DNA of 64,000 nucleotides from Candidatus Altimarinota bacterium (GCA_029233985.1 JARGOK010000002.1:1-64000); one strand, 5' to 3'; positions 8,811-17,765 are shown, counted from the stretch's first letter. The notes: generated from the sequence alone by a model not told the origin. Numbers and translations are program-made.

Positions 8811-10430
8811 ATGACCAAATACATTTTCGTTACTGGTGGAGTCTGTTCATCTCTTGGAAAAGGGATCGCTTCCGCCTCTTTGGGTAATCTCTTAAAGGCG
8901 AGTGGGTTTAAGGTCTTCATGCAAAAACTCGATCCCTACTTAAATGTAGATCCTGGAACAATGTCTCCATTTCAACATGGTGAAGTATTTGTGACAGACG
9001 ATGGAGCAGAAACAGATCTGGATCTTGGCCATTACGAAAGATTTATAGACGAGCCACTCAGCAAACATTCTAGCGTGACCTCAGGAAAGGTCTATACAGA
9101 AGTCCTCAACAAAGAGCGAAAAGGTGATTTTTTAGGAAAAACGATCCAAGTGATTCCTCATATTACCAATGCCATTAAAGAAAAGATTATTGAAGCAGGA
9201 AAAAGCTCAAAGGCAGATATTATAGTTGTTGAAATCGGAGGAACCGTAGGAGATATCGAAGGCCAACCTTTTCTTGAAGCAATTCGTCAGATACGACACG
9301 AAATGGGGTATGACAACACGCTTTTTGTTCATCTCACGCTACTGCCATGGTTGGCAGCTGCCAAAGAACTCAAAACCAAGCCAACACAACAATCAGTACG
9401 ACTTCTCCGTTCTATCGGAATACAACCAGATATGATCATTGCTCGTGCAGATCAAAAAATCCCAAAGGCTCTTCTTCAAAAAATCTCGTTATTTTGTGAT
9501 GTGGATGAAGAAGCCGTTATTCCAGCAACAACTGCTGAGACCATATATCAAGTACCTGTTGAATTTGAAAAACATAATGTTTCAAAGTTTGTCGCACAAA
9601 GACTCAAGCTTAAAAAACATAGCCCTACCCTAAAGACCTGGAAAAAGATGGTCAAAAATATTCACACAGCAAAGAAGACTCTTAAAATTGGGCTTGCAGG
9701 CAAATACAATGCTCTCGACGATGCCTACTTATCTGTTATAGAGGCGATCAAAGCAGCCAGCTACCATCAAGGATTCAAGCCTGAGGTTGTTTGGATTGGC
9801 ACAGAAAAAATCGAAAAAAATGACGCAGATGAAATCAAAAAAATGAAATCTTGCGATGGAATTGTTGTACCTGGAGGGTTTGGGAAGAGAGGTGTAGAAG
9901 GAAAGATTGAGGTGGCCAAGTACTGCCGTGAAAGAAAGGTACCATATCTTGGAATATGTCTTGGTTGTCAGATTATGACTATAGAATTTAGTCGAAACGT
10001 TGCAGGTATTCCAGGAGCCAATTCACAAGAATTTGATCCTAAAGCAACCAACCAAGTGATTAAATTTCTTCCTGGACAACACGAAAACAAGTCAAAAGGA
10101 GGTACTCTTCGTCTTGGGGCATCAGATTGTCATTTAGAAAAAGGATCCCTGGCTCATAAAATATACGGAAAAACTATCGTACAAGAACGCCATCGGCATA
10201 GATATGAAGTCACTACAAATGATTCCAACCCCTACCTCAAAACATTAGAATCAAACGGTTTATGGTTCTCAGGAAAATCTCCTGATGGAAGTCTTGCAGA
10301 GGTTATAGAAATTAAAGATCATCCTTTCATGATTGGTAGCCAATACCATCCAGAATTCAAATCTCGACCACATCGCCCACATCCTCTTTTTTTGGGCTTG
10401 GTAAAAGCAGCTGCAAAAAGAAAAAAATAA
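8811..10430 (+). CDS. pyrG: CTP synthase
   Basis: The 539-residue protein is full length. The N-terminal synthetase domain (1 to about 270) starts TKYIFVTGGVCSSLGKGI, the P-loop-like ATP site, and has the conserved LDPYLNVDPGTMSP and EIGGTVGDIEGQPF. The C-terminal class I glutaminase domain has GGFGKRG, the nucleophile elbow GICLGCQ (Cys; Met is more usual after LG) and the catalytic His-Glu in QYHPEFKSRP. It makes CTP from UTP, ATP and glutamine. It stands alone behind its own promoter. No other pyrimidine gene is in the window. Confidence 0.98.
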   Translation: MTKYIFVTGGVCSSLGKGIASASLGNLLKASGFKVFMQKLDPYLNVDPGTMSPFQHGEVFVTDDGAETDLDLGHYERFIDEPLSKHSSVTSGKVYTEVLNKERKGDFLGKTIQVIPHITNAIKEKIIEAGKSSKADIIVVEIGGTVGDIEGQPFLEAIRQIRHEMGYDNTLFVHLTLLPWLAAAKELKTKPTQQSVRLLRSIGIQPDMIIARADQKIPKALLQKISLFCDVDEEAVIPATTAETIYQVPVEFEKHNVSKFVAQRLKLKKHSPTLKTWKKMVKNIHTAKKTLKIGLAGKYNALDDAYLSVIEAIKAASYHQGFKPEVVWIGTEKIEKNDADEIKKMKSCDGIVVPGGFGKRGVEGKIEVAKYCRERKVPYLGICLGCQIMTIEFSRNVAGIPGANSQEFDPKATNQVIKFLPGQHENKSKGGTLRLGASDCHLEKGSLAHKIYGKTIVQERHRHRYEVTTNDSNPYLKTLESNGLWFSGKSPDGSLAEVIEIKDHPFMIGSQYHPEFKSRPHRPHPLFLGLVKAAAKRKK

Positions 10431-10623
10431 ATCAACCAAAGGTATGGCTTCGTTTCCTCACCCTTTAGTATGATTCCTCATGATGGAGCATTGTTCATGG
10501 TGATAAATTCATTCCCACGCCACAACTCATTTGTCTGACAACAAGACTCGCTTGTCGTATAGACTCATATTTCATATGCTAAATAAAATACTGGAACTCC
10601 CACCTCCTAACTCCCAACTCACC

Positions 10624-11691
10624 ATGAAATCCCTTAAGAAAAAAGCTCTTCAGCAATACCAATCTCATGAAGGAAACTATCAGATTTGCACCTCCTTTCC
10701 TTTAAAAAAAGAAGAAGATCTTGCCACCATGTATTACCCGGGGATAAATGATGTCATTGAAAAAATTGAGAAAAAACCGGCAAACCAGCACAAGTTTTGT
10801 AGTCTTCCGTTTTCAGTGGGGGTTATTTCCAGTTGCAAAACAACGCAGTATCCTATTATCTCTGCAAAGGCAGCACTGCTTTCGCATGTAGCGGCACTCA
10901 ATGCCATCCCTCTGACCTTAAAATATGGAAAGCCTCAGAACATCCCTACAATTCTCAATCAGCTCTCACCAAATTTTCAGGCCTATTACGTAACGAATGT
11001 TTCTCAGCTAGAAGAAGAGATTATACGAGATAACATAAAGAAAATCGATCGACCTGTGATTTTCCACACCGAATCTATGGCTTTAGGAGTAATTGCTTCT
11101 GCTTTGGCAGCTGCAAGGATGATGAAATCAAAACCTGCAAAAGTGCATATCACATTGGAGGGTTCTGATCGCCTTGCAAAAGAGATCACCGCACATCTCA
11201 AGTCTTACAAATTTTCAAACATTACCCTCTTAGATGAAGACGGTCCACTATACGCAAAGAAACCAATGATGAATCGTGACAAAATTGAGCTTGTAAACAT
11301 TATAAAATCAAAAAAAGACCATCGATCACGAGATGAGGTTTTAGGTGCGACAGAAATATATATTTCAACAATGCACCAAAACATCAGCTCACAGCTTTCT
11401 TCCAAGCTAAATGCCAAAGCCACAATAATTGCTCTCAATTCAGAAGAGATTGTCAAACAAAGCAAACAGTCACTTATTTCAACTCTCCCACATCTCGAAA
11501 ACCATATCTCAGACCTTCACATCGCTGCCATCATGCTTTCAGCAGCGTGTATTGGAAAAGATATCGACGGGAAAACTTTAAAAAAAGCCACTGAATCAAT
11601 GGCAAACTTTCACCCAACTCCAAAAGGAAAAAAGATTATTCCAGGACTATTGGATAAAAAATTGGTGACAAAGGGTTTGAAAAAAATGTAG
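10624..11691 (+). CDS. Divergent, probably inactive malic-enzyme-like protein
   Basis: The layout is that of short bacterial malic enzymes. An N-terminal LKKKALQQYQ helix is followed by DLATMYYPGIND (equivalent of the catalytic-Tyr motif YTPGVA), ISAKAALLSHVAALNAIPL (equivalent of GKAxLFKxFAGIDAVPI) and a C-terminal Rossmann-like half. The metal-binding signatures are replaced: the FEDI-AP-CFEIE region reads YVTNVSQLEEEI, and FHDDQHGTA reads FHTESMALG. The second lysine of the KAxLFK motif is also gone. Malate decarboxylation therefore looks unlikely; a binding or regulatory role is possible. ATG 10624 fits the family N-terminus. Longer starts (TTG 10531, ATG 10576) add residues with no counterpart. 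Confidence 0.6.
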   Translation: MKSLKKKALQQYQSHEGNYQICTSFPLKKEEDLATMYYPGINDVIEKIEKKPANQHKFCSLPFSVGVISSCKTTQYPIISAKAALLSHVAALNAIPLTLKYGKPQNIPTILNQLSPNFQAYYVTNVSQLEEEIIRDNIKKIDRPVIFHTESMALGVIASALAAARMMKSKPAKVHITLEGSDRLAKEITAHLKSYKFSNITLLDEDGPLYAKKPMMNRDKIELVNIIKSKKDHRSRDEVLGATEIYISTMHQNISSQLSSKLNAKATIIALNSEEIVKQSKQSLISTLPHLENHISDLHIAAIMLSAACIGKDIDGKTLKKATESMANFHPTPKGKKIIPGLLDKKLVTKGLKKM

Positions 11692-11699
11692 ATGTAAAT

Positions 11700-11762
11700 A
11701 TAGCTCAGGACACGCTGTTGTCTGTCATTCAGAGCAGTTCGAAGAACCCTGGCGATCGTAAA
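11700..11762. repeat. Relic of a dispersed intergenic repeat
   Basis: Contains GTCATTCAGAGCAGTTCGAA followed by GAACCCTGG. This matches the general pattern (GTCATTC..GAGC..TTCGAAGAATCC) of short repeats seen between genes in many bacteria; related relics occur near 8.5, 45.1 and 57.7 kb. Confidence 0.4.
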
Positions 11763-11765
11763 ACC

Positions 11766-11802
11766 AAAAAGGACTCAGTACCATGTACCGAGTCCTTTTT
11801 TT
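11766..11802. terminator. Bidirectional terminator between convergent genes
   Basis: AAAAAGGACTC-a-GTAC pairs with GTAC-c-GAGTCCTTTTTTT. T runs exist on both strands, so it can stop both the malic-like gene (+) and glyA (-). Confidence 0.85.
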
Positions 11803-11817
11803 ATTCTTCTTCATATT

Positions 11818-13062
11818 TTATATAAGTGTTCCGTCTACTGGGAAGTCTTGACACAACTCAGCTACTTCACCAGCAATTCTATGATGAAGATCTTCATCAT
11901 CAAGGTTTGAAAGTACCTGATGCATCCAATCCCCTACTTGCTCCATTTCTTTCTCCTTGAAGCCACGAGTAGTTACTGCTGGACTTCCAAAACGAATTCC
12001 TGATGGATCCATTGGAGATCGTTTTTCATAAGGGACGGTATTCTTGTTAAGAGTCATTTCTGCTCGATCCAATGCCACTTGCGCTTGCTGACCTGTCATA
12101 CCTTTATTCGTTAAGTCGCAAAGAAGCAAATGATTGTCTGTTCCTCCTGAAACGAGATCGTACCCGTATTCATTAAACTTATCAGCCAGTACCTTCGCAT
12201 TCTTGATGACCTGTGCTCCGTACTCTTTAAATTCTGGACGTAGAGCTTCTTCAAAACAAATCGCTTTAGCGGCTGTTGTATGATCATGTGGACCTCCCTG
12301 CATTCCGGGGAAGATAGCTCGGTTGATTGCCTTGGCATGTTTTTCCTTACTCATAATAATAGCGCTTCGAGGACCTCTTAGTGTTTTGTGAGTAGTCGTC
12401 ATAACCACATCAAAATACGGCACTGGAGAGTCTACTACACCGGCAGCTATCAATCCTCCAACATGTGAAACATCTGCAAATGAAATAGCTCCCACTTTCT
12501 CACAAATCTCAGCAAAGCGTTTCCAATCCAAATTTCTTGGATAAGCAGAAAACCCAGCAACAATCATTTTTGGTCGTGTTTCCATAGCAATTCTTTCAAC
12601 TTCATCCATATCGATCACTCCATCTTCACCTACAAGGTAAGGAATCCAGTCGTAAGCTTTCCCAGAAAACGAAATTGGTAGTCCATGAGTAATATGCCCT
12701 CCATGATCCAATTTCAATCCCATCACCTTGTCTCCGAATTCGAGTAATGCAAAATAAATCGCTGCATTAGCAGGAGAACCAGAATATGGCTGCACATTGA
12801 CGTGCTCACATCCAAAGAGCTCTTTTGCTCGATCTATAGCCAATTGTTCGATATCATCAATATTATCTTGTCCTCCATAATATCGTTTTTTAGGATATCC
12901 TTCAGAATACTTATTCGTCAGAATAGACCCTTGAGCCTCTAAAATAGCTTGAGAAACATAGTTTTCCGATGGAATCAGTTCAATACCATCACGCTGTCTC
13001 TTGCATTCAGAAACAATCATATCGTAGAGAGCTGGATCTTGTTTTTTTATCTGATCAAACAT
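11818..13062 (-). CDS. glyA: Serine hydroxymethyltransferase
   Basis: Full length at 414 residues. It carries the PLP-lysine motif TTTHKTLRGPR, the N-terminal IELIPSENYVS and NKYSEGYPKKRYYGG substrate-binding signatures, and NVQPYSGSPAN. It interconverts serine and glycine while transferring a one-carbon unit to tetrahydrofolate. It is commonly retained in reduced CPR genomes. In this window it connects to the 5-formyl-THF cycloligase at 42938 and to metK. The gene is a single unit, with a bidirectional terminator downstream and 360 nt of repeat-rich intergenic DNA upstream. I see no recognisable riboswitch there. Confidence 0.98.
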   Translation of the reverse strand: MFDQIKKQDPALYDMIVSECKRQRDGIELIPSENYVSQAILEAQGSILTNKYSEGYPKKRYYGGQDNIDDIEQLAIDRAKELFGCEHVNVQPYSGSPANAAIYFALLEFGDKVMGLKLDHGGHITHGLPISFSGKAYDWIPYLVGEDGVIDMDEVERIAMETRPKMIVAGFSAYPRNLDWKRFAEICEKVGAISFADVSHVGGLIAAGVVDSPVPYFDVVMTTTHKTLRGPRSAIIMSKEKHAKAINRAIFPGMQGGPHDHTTAAKAICFEEALRPEFKEYGAQVIKNAKVLADKFNEYGYDLVSGGTDNHLLLCDLTNKGMTGQQAQVALDRAEMTLNKNTVPYEKRSPMDPSGIRFGSPAVTTRGFKEKEMEQVGDWMHQVLSNLDDEDLHHRIAGEVAELCQDFPVDGTLI

Positions 13063-13425
13063 AAATGAATGGATTATGGGATGTGGACAATAACACTATG
13101 TCGGATTTTTTGTCAGATGAAAAGAGTAAGTGCCCACGTTTTTGGATGGAGGTGGCAGTCAAACAGACTCCTAACCCAATAAAAGAGAAATAGCATAGCT
13201 CGATATTAAGGGAAACACAGTGAGAGAGAAATGTTCTTATAGTGAAAAGTAAATGTAACAAGTAATTACATACTTTACCCCAAGGATACCCCTGCATGGT
13301 TCCCCATTTAAGGGGCTGGGGGTCGCCATTCCCACACGCATCGCCATTAGCAGAGAACACTGTCAATCGCATCACATCGCACCTCACCTGCAAAAACAGT
13401 ACTATATGGCTGTTAAACCGCATCC
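13063..13425. repeat. Intergenic DNA with degenerate TCCCC..GGGG box
   Basis: Between divergent glyA (-) and the glycosyltransferase (+) there is no credible gene; the long minus-strand frame here is noise. Near 13300-13323 lies TTCCCCATTTAAGGGGCTGG, a partly palindromic box also found degenerate near 8664, 22945 and 24585. I could not define the two promoters confidently. Confidence 0.45.
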
Positions 13426-14526
13426 ATGCCAAACTCTCTTGCTCGAAAAAAAATAGCGATTGTCTGTGACTGGCTCACCAATATGGGAGGGGCAGAAAAG
13501 GTTATTTATAGCCTTCATAAACTCTTTCCAGACGCCCCTATCTACACCACTCTTTACGATGAAAAAAGAATTCATGGATTTGAGGAGGCTACCATATATT
13601 CTTCTTTTCTTCAGCGAATCCCTCTTTCTCAAAAAAAACACCAACTCTTTCTGAGCATGATGCCAATGGCTATCGAAAGTCTGGACCTCAGCGAATACGA
13701 TATCGTGATTTCCTCATCCCATTCAGTTGCCAAAGGGATCATCACAAAACCTGATACCATTCACATCAGCTACTGTCATACACCAATGAGATACGCTTGG
13801 GAGCACTGGGAGCTCGAATCCCGTCTCAAACAGTTTCCCAGCTTTCTCCATGACTCGATCAAAAAGAAAATTCACAAACTCAGAATATGGGATCGACTCA
13901 GTGCAGACCGTGTCGACCACTTCATCGTAAACTCAAAATACGTTGGTCAACGGGTAAAAAAATATTACAGAAGAGATTCACTGGTTATTCATCCTCCTGT
14001 CAATATCAGTCAATTCAAGACCACTAAACCAAATGACTACTTTCTCATGGTCGGAAGAATGATTCCCTACAAGCGATTCGATCTTGTTATTGAAACCTTC
14101 AACCGCATTGGAAAGAAACTCCTCATTGCTGGTACAGGTCCTGAAGAACAAAAGCTTCAGAAATTAGCCAAACCGAACGTGGAGTTTCTCGGAAGGGTTA
14201 GCGATGGGCAGCTCAAAGAACTCTATAGTCACTGCCAAGCATTAATATTCCCACAACTCGAAGACTTTGGCATCACCCCCCTAGAATGCATGGCCAGTGG
14301 TCGTCCAGTTATTGCTTATGGGCAAGGTGGTGCATTAGAAACAGTTGTAGCAGGTAAAACAGGCCTACATTTCAAAGAACAAAGCGTCGAAAGCCTGACA
14401 AATATTCTCAACGAATTCGAAGGAAAACAATGGAACTCAGAAGAGATCACAAAGCACGCAAGCAAGTTTTCAGAGGAACGCTTTCACAAGGCAATGACTG
14501 ATTTTATTTGCTCTAAAATGTCATGA
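13426..14526 (+). CDS. GT4-family glycosyltransferase
   Basis: A 366-residue GT-B fold enzyme. The N-terminal acceptor half begins KIAIVCDWLTNMGGAEKV, a typical GT4 glycine-rich motif. The C-terminal nucleotide-sugar half has YFLMVGRMIPYKRFD, LIAGTGPE and the donor-site signature EDFGITPLECMASGRPVIA, whose glutamates contact the sugar nucleotide. It resembles mannosyl- or rhamnosyltransferases of surface polysaccharide synthesis; the donor cannot be told from sequence. The stop overlaps the start of the next gene (ATGTCATGA), so translation is probably coupled. Confidence 0.9.
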   Translation: MPNSLARKKIAIVCDWLTNMGGAEKVIYSLHKLFPDAPIYTTLYDEKRIHGFEEATIYSSFLQRIPLSQKKHQLFLSMMPMAIESLDLSEYDIVISSSHSVAKGIITKPDTIHISYCHTPMRYAWEHWELESRLKQFPSFLHDSIKKKIHKLRIWDRLSADRVDHFIVNSKYVGQRVKKYYRRDSLVIHPPVNISQFKTTKPNDYFLMVGRMIPYKRFDLVIETFNRIGKKLLIAGTGPEEQKLQKLAKPNVEFLGRVSDGQLKELYSHCQALIFPQLEDFGITPLECMASGRPVIAYGQGGALETVVAGKTGLHFKEQSVESLTNILNEFEGKQWNSEEITKHASKFSEERFHKAMTDFICSKMS

Positions 14527-15467
14527 AAAAACTACTCGTTACATTTTTGGCAATCTTCTCCTTGATTCAGCTGAGTCCAATTATGTTTGCATATGCACAA
14601 TTGACCGATGAGGAAGTCATAAAGTCTCTTGAGGCAGATGCAATTATTTCGACAAATGAAAGGTCAATAAAAAGTATTGAAAAGAATATAAACGAAGTAC
14701 AGAAGACATTGGATGCAGAGAAGAACGACGAAAAGATAAAAGAATTTAAAGATCAACTCACAGAACTTGACGGAGAAAAAGAGGCTCTCTTGAAAAAAAA
14801 TAGTGAAATCACAAATAGTACAGATTTCAAGCTTGGAAAAATTGATGATGATTTTGCAAAAAAAATAAAACTCACCACTGAAAAAGGAGAAGATGAAGTC
14901 GGAACGTATGTCAATGGTGAGGGAAAAAGAGTTGATTGTACGAGTGAAGAGGATAGCTTGAAATGCAGAGATTTTGTTCTTCAGAAGCGAGCAAATGATG
15001 AATATATTGAGTTCCTAAAAGCACAAAGAGACAATGATCTTTGTAAAGCACGACTAAAAGACCCAACAAAGATTTCAGAGTGTGAAGAAGCCAAAAAAGC
15101 TCTCGAAGCAGCCGCAGACACTGTGAGGAGCACAGTGGCTAGTATTGCTGCATCAGAACAAGAACGAAACAAAAACACTCAATTTGAAGTGACAAAAATT
15201 TTCAGCCTTGATCCAAATGATACTGTAGGAAACGAACGAAGATCACTCATTGATATCACCAGCCAAATTGCCGACTGGATGATCCTTTTGGTCTCGAGCC
15301 TTGCCGTAACTGCTCTTATTATTGGAGGATTTATGATGATCATCTCCGGTGGTGACGAAACCCGGCTCGAAGAAGGAAAAACCATCTTTACCTACTCTTT
15401 GATAGGACTGACCATTACACTATTAGCCTATGGAATTGTCAGCATCATTCAGGGTCTCTTTTACTGA
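14523..15467 (+). CDS. Coiled-coil protein with VirB2/TrbC-like two-helix C-terminus
   Basis: The 314-residue protein has a signal peptide (about 1-26, ending MFAYAQ), then a long charged region with heptad-like Lys/Glu segments (about 50-110) and cysteines near 140-190. The C-terminus has two transmembrane helices (about 252-275 and 288-310) separated by the loop SGGDETRLEEGK. Such a pair with an SGGDE-type loop is common in Patescibacteria proteins related to VirB2/TrbC pilins. Here it is fused to a large extracellular coiled coil, so the protein is more likely a membrane-anchored surface protein than a simple pilin. It overlaps the upstream glycosyltransferase by 4 nt. Confidence 0.7.
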   Translation: MKKLLVTFLAIFSLIQLSPIMFAYAQLTDEEVIKSLEADAIISTNERSIKSIEKNINEVQKTLDAEKNDEKIKEFKDQLTELDGEKEALLKKNSEITNSTDFKLGKIDDDFAKKIKLTTEKGEDEVGTYVNGEGKRVDCTSEEDSLKCRDFVLQKRANDEYIEFLKAQRDNDLCKARLKDPTKISECEEAKKALEAAADTVRSTVASIAASEQERNKNTQFEVTKIFSLDPNDTVGNERRSLIDITSQIADWMILLVSSLAVTALIIGGFMMIISGGDETRLEEGKTIFTYSLIGLTITLLAYGIVSIIQGLFY

Positions 15468-15530
15468 TACCTCTTGCAATTCATCTAAAATCGACTAGAT
15501 TTATCTACGATATTCCTTAAACTTATTCCG

Positions 15531-16109
15531 ATGAAAAGATTTCTTACCCTTCTCTCATCATTATTTATCACTCTTTCACTGACAGCTTGTATGGAAACAA
15601 CGAATCCAATCGCAGAAATTGAAACTTCAATGGGAACTATTACTGTAGAAGTTTACCGAAATGAAGTGCCACAATTAGCAAAGAATTTTCTCACACTAGC
15701 TGAAGAAGGAAAGTACGATGACGTGATCTTTCACCGTGTTATAGATGGTTTTATGATCCAAACAGGAGATTTTGAAAACAACAATGGGACAGGAGGACAC
15801 AGCTACCTCGGAAAAGGAACAGAGCTAAAAGGAGAATTCGACGAAAAGATCTCAAAGAACCTCAGAGGAACACTTTCTATGGCAAACAGAGGTCCAGACA
15901 CCAATGGTTCACAGTTTTTCATCAATCTAATTGATAACAATTTTCTCGACCACGACGTAGCACCATTCACAAGCCAACACCCTGTGTTTGCAAACGTTGT
16001 GAGTGGTATGGATGTCGTAGATAAACTCGCAAAGGTAGAGACTCAACCTGGAGATCGTCCAGTAGAAGACGTTATGATCAAGTCTGTAACGATCAAAGAA
16101 GTTGAGTAG
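15531..16109 (+). CDS. Lipoprotein cyclophilin-type peptidyl-prolyl isomerase
   Basis: A 192-residue protein. Residues 1-20 form a lipoprotein signal ending in the lipobox LTAC, so the mature protein is probably lipid-anchored outside the membrane. The cyclophilin domain follows with IETSMGTITVEVY, the catalytic-Arg motif FHRVIDGFMIQTGD, LSMANRGPDTNGSQFFI and a final KSVTI strand. It catalyses cis-trans isomerisation of prolyl bonds and probably helps exported proteins fold. It lies 63 nt after the VirB2-like gene and before a strong terminator, so it is likely the last gene of that unit. Confidence 0.95.
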   Translation: MKRFLTLLSSLFITLSLTACMETTNPIAEIETSMGTITVEVYRNEVPQLAKNFLTLAEEGKYDDVIFHRVIDGFMIQTGDFENNNGTGGHSYLGKGTELKGEFDEKISKNLRGTLSMANRGPDTNGSQFFINLIDNNFLDHDVAPFTSQHPVFANVVSGMDVVDKLAKVETQPGDRPVEDVMIKSVTIKEVE

Positions 16110-16136
16110 AACACAACACATAAGAATAAAGCTGAA

Positions 16137-16165
16137 GGCGAGGATAATAATCCTCGCCTTTTTTT
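16137..16165 (+). terminator. Rho-independent terminator after the cyclophilin gene
   Basis: GGCGAGGAT (16137-16145), AATA loop, ATCCTCGCC (16150-16158), then seven T. A further hairpin without T run, GAGAAT-TTCG-ATTCTC, is at 16216-16231. Confidence 0.9.
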
Positions 16166-16280
16166 ATCCCAACAAAGCCCTTCCTCTGAATGACAGGAAA
16201 TAATAAGAAACGACTGAGAATTTCGATTCTCGCCTACATTTATACAATCCTCGCAATCTTTGCAATCGTCGCAATCCTCA

Positions 16281-17045
16281 TCAATCCTTCCTCTCTCCTC
16301 CCACACTCCCCACCACATACCCCACACCTTCCTCCTCAAACTCCTTCACGTCTACTTTTACCTTATTATCAAGTGAACCAAGCAATCCCAGCAGCATAGC
16401 CGATGGCTTGTAAAGTGTCTCAGCAACTTCATCGAGTAAAAATGGATCAATATACAAGAAATTTTCCAGTTTCCCTTCTGTAAAGTATTTCAAGTACTCT
16501 TCATTATACTCTTTCCCAAATCTTGAGTATCCAAATACAGAGCCTTCTTCGAGCTGCGATGAGAGATGTCCCAAGGCTACAATAGCCACAGAATTTGTAT
16601 CAGCATCTATAGCCCGTCTGATCAAACTCCCAAGCTTATAGTGTTCTTCTGCACTCTGCAAAGAACTCCCTACTACAAGAACAGTTGGCATTTCAGGGCA
16701 GTTTTTTTGAATTTTCAAAAGGAAGACCTCAAGTGAGGTCAACAACTGTGTTTCATGTATCAGGTTTGATTTTCGATCATGCTGTTCCAAGCTCATCTGC
16801 ATTTGACGACCCAATTCTAGATCCGCTGCAAATGTTACATCTCCAACACAGTAGATTCCGTCCTCAGGTATAACAAAATTCATCCCATCAGCATGGACAC
16901 CCATATCTGTTTGGATAACAACAATCGTATTTGGCTTTTGATCCAGAATACTTTGAACCGTTTGATCATACATCTTCATTACATCAGTTGAATCATCAAC
17001 TTGAGTAAGAAAAGACGGTAGAAGAGTGAGAGGTTTGCAGAGCAT
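16281..17045 (-). CDS. LigB/MEMO-fold protein with altered metal site
   Basis: The 254-residue protein follows the plan of the class III extradiol dioxygenase/MEMO (AMMECR1-linked) family: PNTIVVIQTDMGVHADG, a GDVTF segment, VLVVGSSLQSAEEHYKLG, VAIVALGHLSS (equivalent of ASGDLSH) and a C-terminal EEGVGYVVG (equivalent of GVGYLV). The histidines that bind iron in active dioxygenases seem to be missing: the N-terminal CPHP-like site reads LLPSF and the DHG motif is absent. Catalysis is therefore doubtful. No AMMECR1 or radical SAM partner is nearby. The family call is moderate and the function unknown. Confidence 0.55.
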   Translation of the reverse strand: MLCKPLTLLPSFLTQVDDSTDVMKMYDQTVQSILDQKPNTIVVIQTDMGVHADGMNFVIPEDGIYCVGDVTFAADLELGRQMQMSLEQHDRKSNLIHETQLLTSLEVFLLKIQKNCPEMPTVLVVGSSLQSAEEHYKLGSLIRRAIDADTNSVAIVALGHLSSQLEEGSVFGYSRFGKEYNEEYLKYFTEGKLENFLYIDPFLLDEVAETLYKPSAMLLGLLGSLDNKVKVDVKEFEEEGVGYVVGSVGGERKD

Positions 17046-17055
17046 AATGACAAAT

Positions 17056-17090
17056 AAAAAAAAGGCTGACTGTAAAATACAGTCAGCCTA
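17056..17090 (-). terminator. Terminator of the infC-rpmI-rplT operon
   Basis: On the minus strand AGGCTGACTGTA pairs with TACAGTCAGCCT (12 bp, 3-nt loop), followed by eight T. It is 10 nt downstream of the rplT stop. Confidence 0.9.
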
Positions 17091-17099
17091 AAAGTGTTT

Positions 17100-17444
17100 C
17101 TATTGAACATCCTTTACAAGAGCTTCAAAAGCTTCTGGATGTTGGAATGCAATCTCAGAAAGCATTTTTCGGTTGATAACAACATTCTTTTTGAAAAGCA
17201 TATTAATAAATCTACTGTAGTTGAGTCCAAGTGGCTTTACAGCAGCACTGATACGGACAGTCCAAAGTTGTCGAAAGGTTCTCTTTTTTCGTCGACGATC
17301 TCGGTATGAGTTAATACCAGATTTCATTACAGCTTGCTTGGCCCACTTGAAGACACGAGATCTTCCTGCACGGAAACCTTTTGCTTGCTTGATAACTTTT
17401 TTATGACGTTTATGAGTTTGAACTCCTCGTTTTACGCGTGACAT
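17100..17444 (-). CDS. rplT: Ribosomal protein L20
   Basis: The 114-residue product starts MSRVKRGVQTHKRHKK, the classical L20 N-terminus, and has AKGFRAGRSRVF, YRDRRRKKRTFRQLW and the GLNYSRFI signature. It binds 23S rRNA and is needed early in 50S assembly. A longer in-frame start at 17468 adds eight residues outside the family alignment, so ATG 17444 is preferred. It is the last gene of infC-rpmI-rplT, followed by a strong terminator. The short infC leader leaves no room for an L20-type autoregulatory leader. Confidence 0.97.
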   Translation of the reverse strand: MSRVKRGVQTHKRHKKVIKQAKGFRAGRSRVFKWAKQAVMKSGINSYRDRRRKKRTFRQLWTVRISAAVKPLGLNYSRFINMLFKKNVVINRKMLSEIAFQHPEAFEALVKDVQ

Positions 17445-17475
17445 AACAGAACAATAAGAAAATAACAATTAATGA

Positions 17476-17730
17476 TTACCCATGAGGGAGACATTTTTTG
17501 AGGTGATTTTTATGAGCAGGACTAGCGAGTACTGTACCACCTGTTTTTCCAGCACGTCTGGTACTTCTTTTCTTTTGTTGCAATAAATGCTTTGTACCAG
17601 CCTTCATGATCTTTGCTTTTCCAGTTCCTGTGAACCGTACTCGACTCTTTGCAGCAGACCGTGTCTTTTGCTTATTAGAGAGTGATCCTACTTTTTGCTT
17701 TTTAGCCGAAGCTCGTATTTTTTTTGCCAT
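17476..17730 (-). CDS. rpmI: Ribosomal protein L35
   Basis: An 84-residue basic protein. The L35 core is clear (KTRSAAKSRVRFTGTGK, AGTKHLLQQKKRSTRR, a C-terminal LKKCLPHG). Typical L35 is about 65 residues; here a lysine-rich N-terminal extension of about 20 residues precedes the core. Its place between infC and rplT is the conserved order, which supports the call. Confidence 0.93.
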   Translation of the reverse strand: MAKKIRASAKKQKVGSLSNKQKTRSAAKSRVRFTGTGKAKIMKAGTKHLLQQKKRSTRRAGKTGGTVLASPAHKNHLKKCLPHG

Positions 17731-17765
17731 GGAATGAGATAAATGTGTGATAACTATAAATGATT

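Noticed and set aside
13063-13300. Riboswitch (glycine, THF or ZTP) upstream of glyA
   Set aside because: No conserved core motif of these classes could be found by eye.
13055-13432. 125-residue minus-strand frame upstream of glyA
   Set aside because: It runs through repeat-rich intergenic DNA and overlaps glyA; no plausible protein composition or homology.
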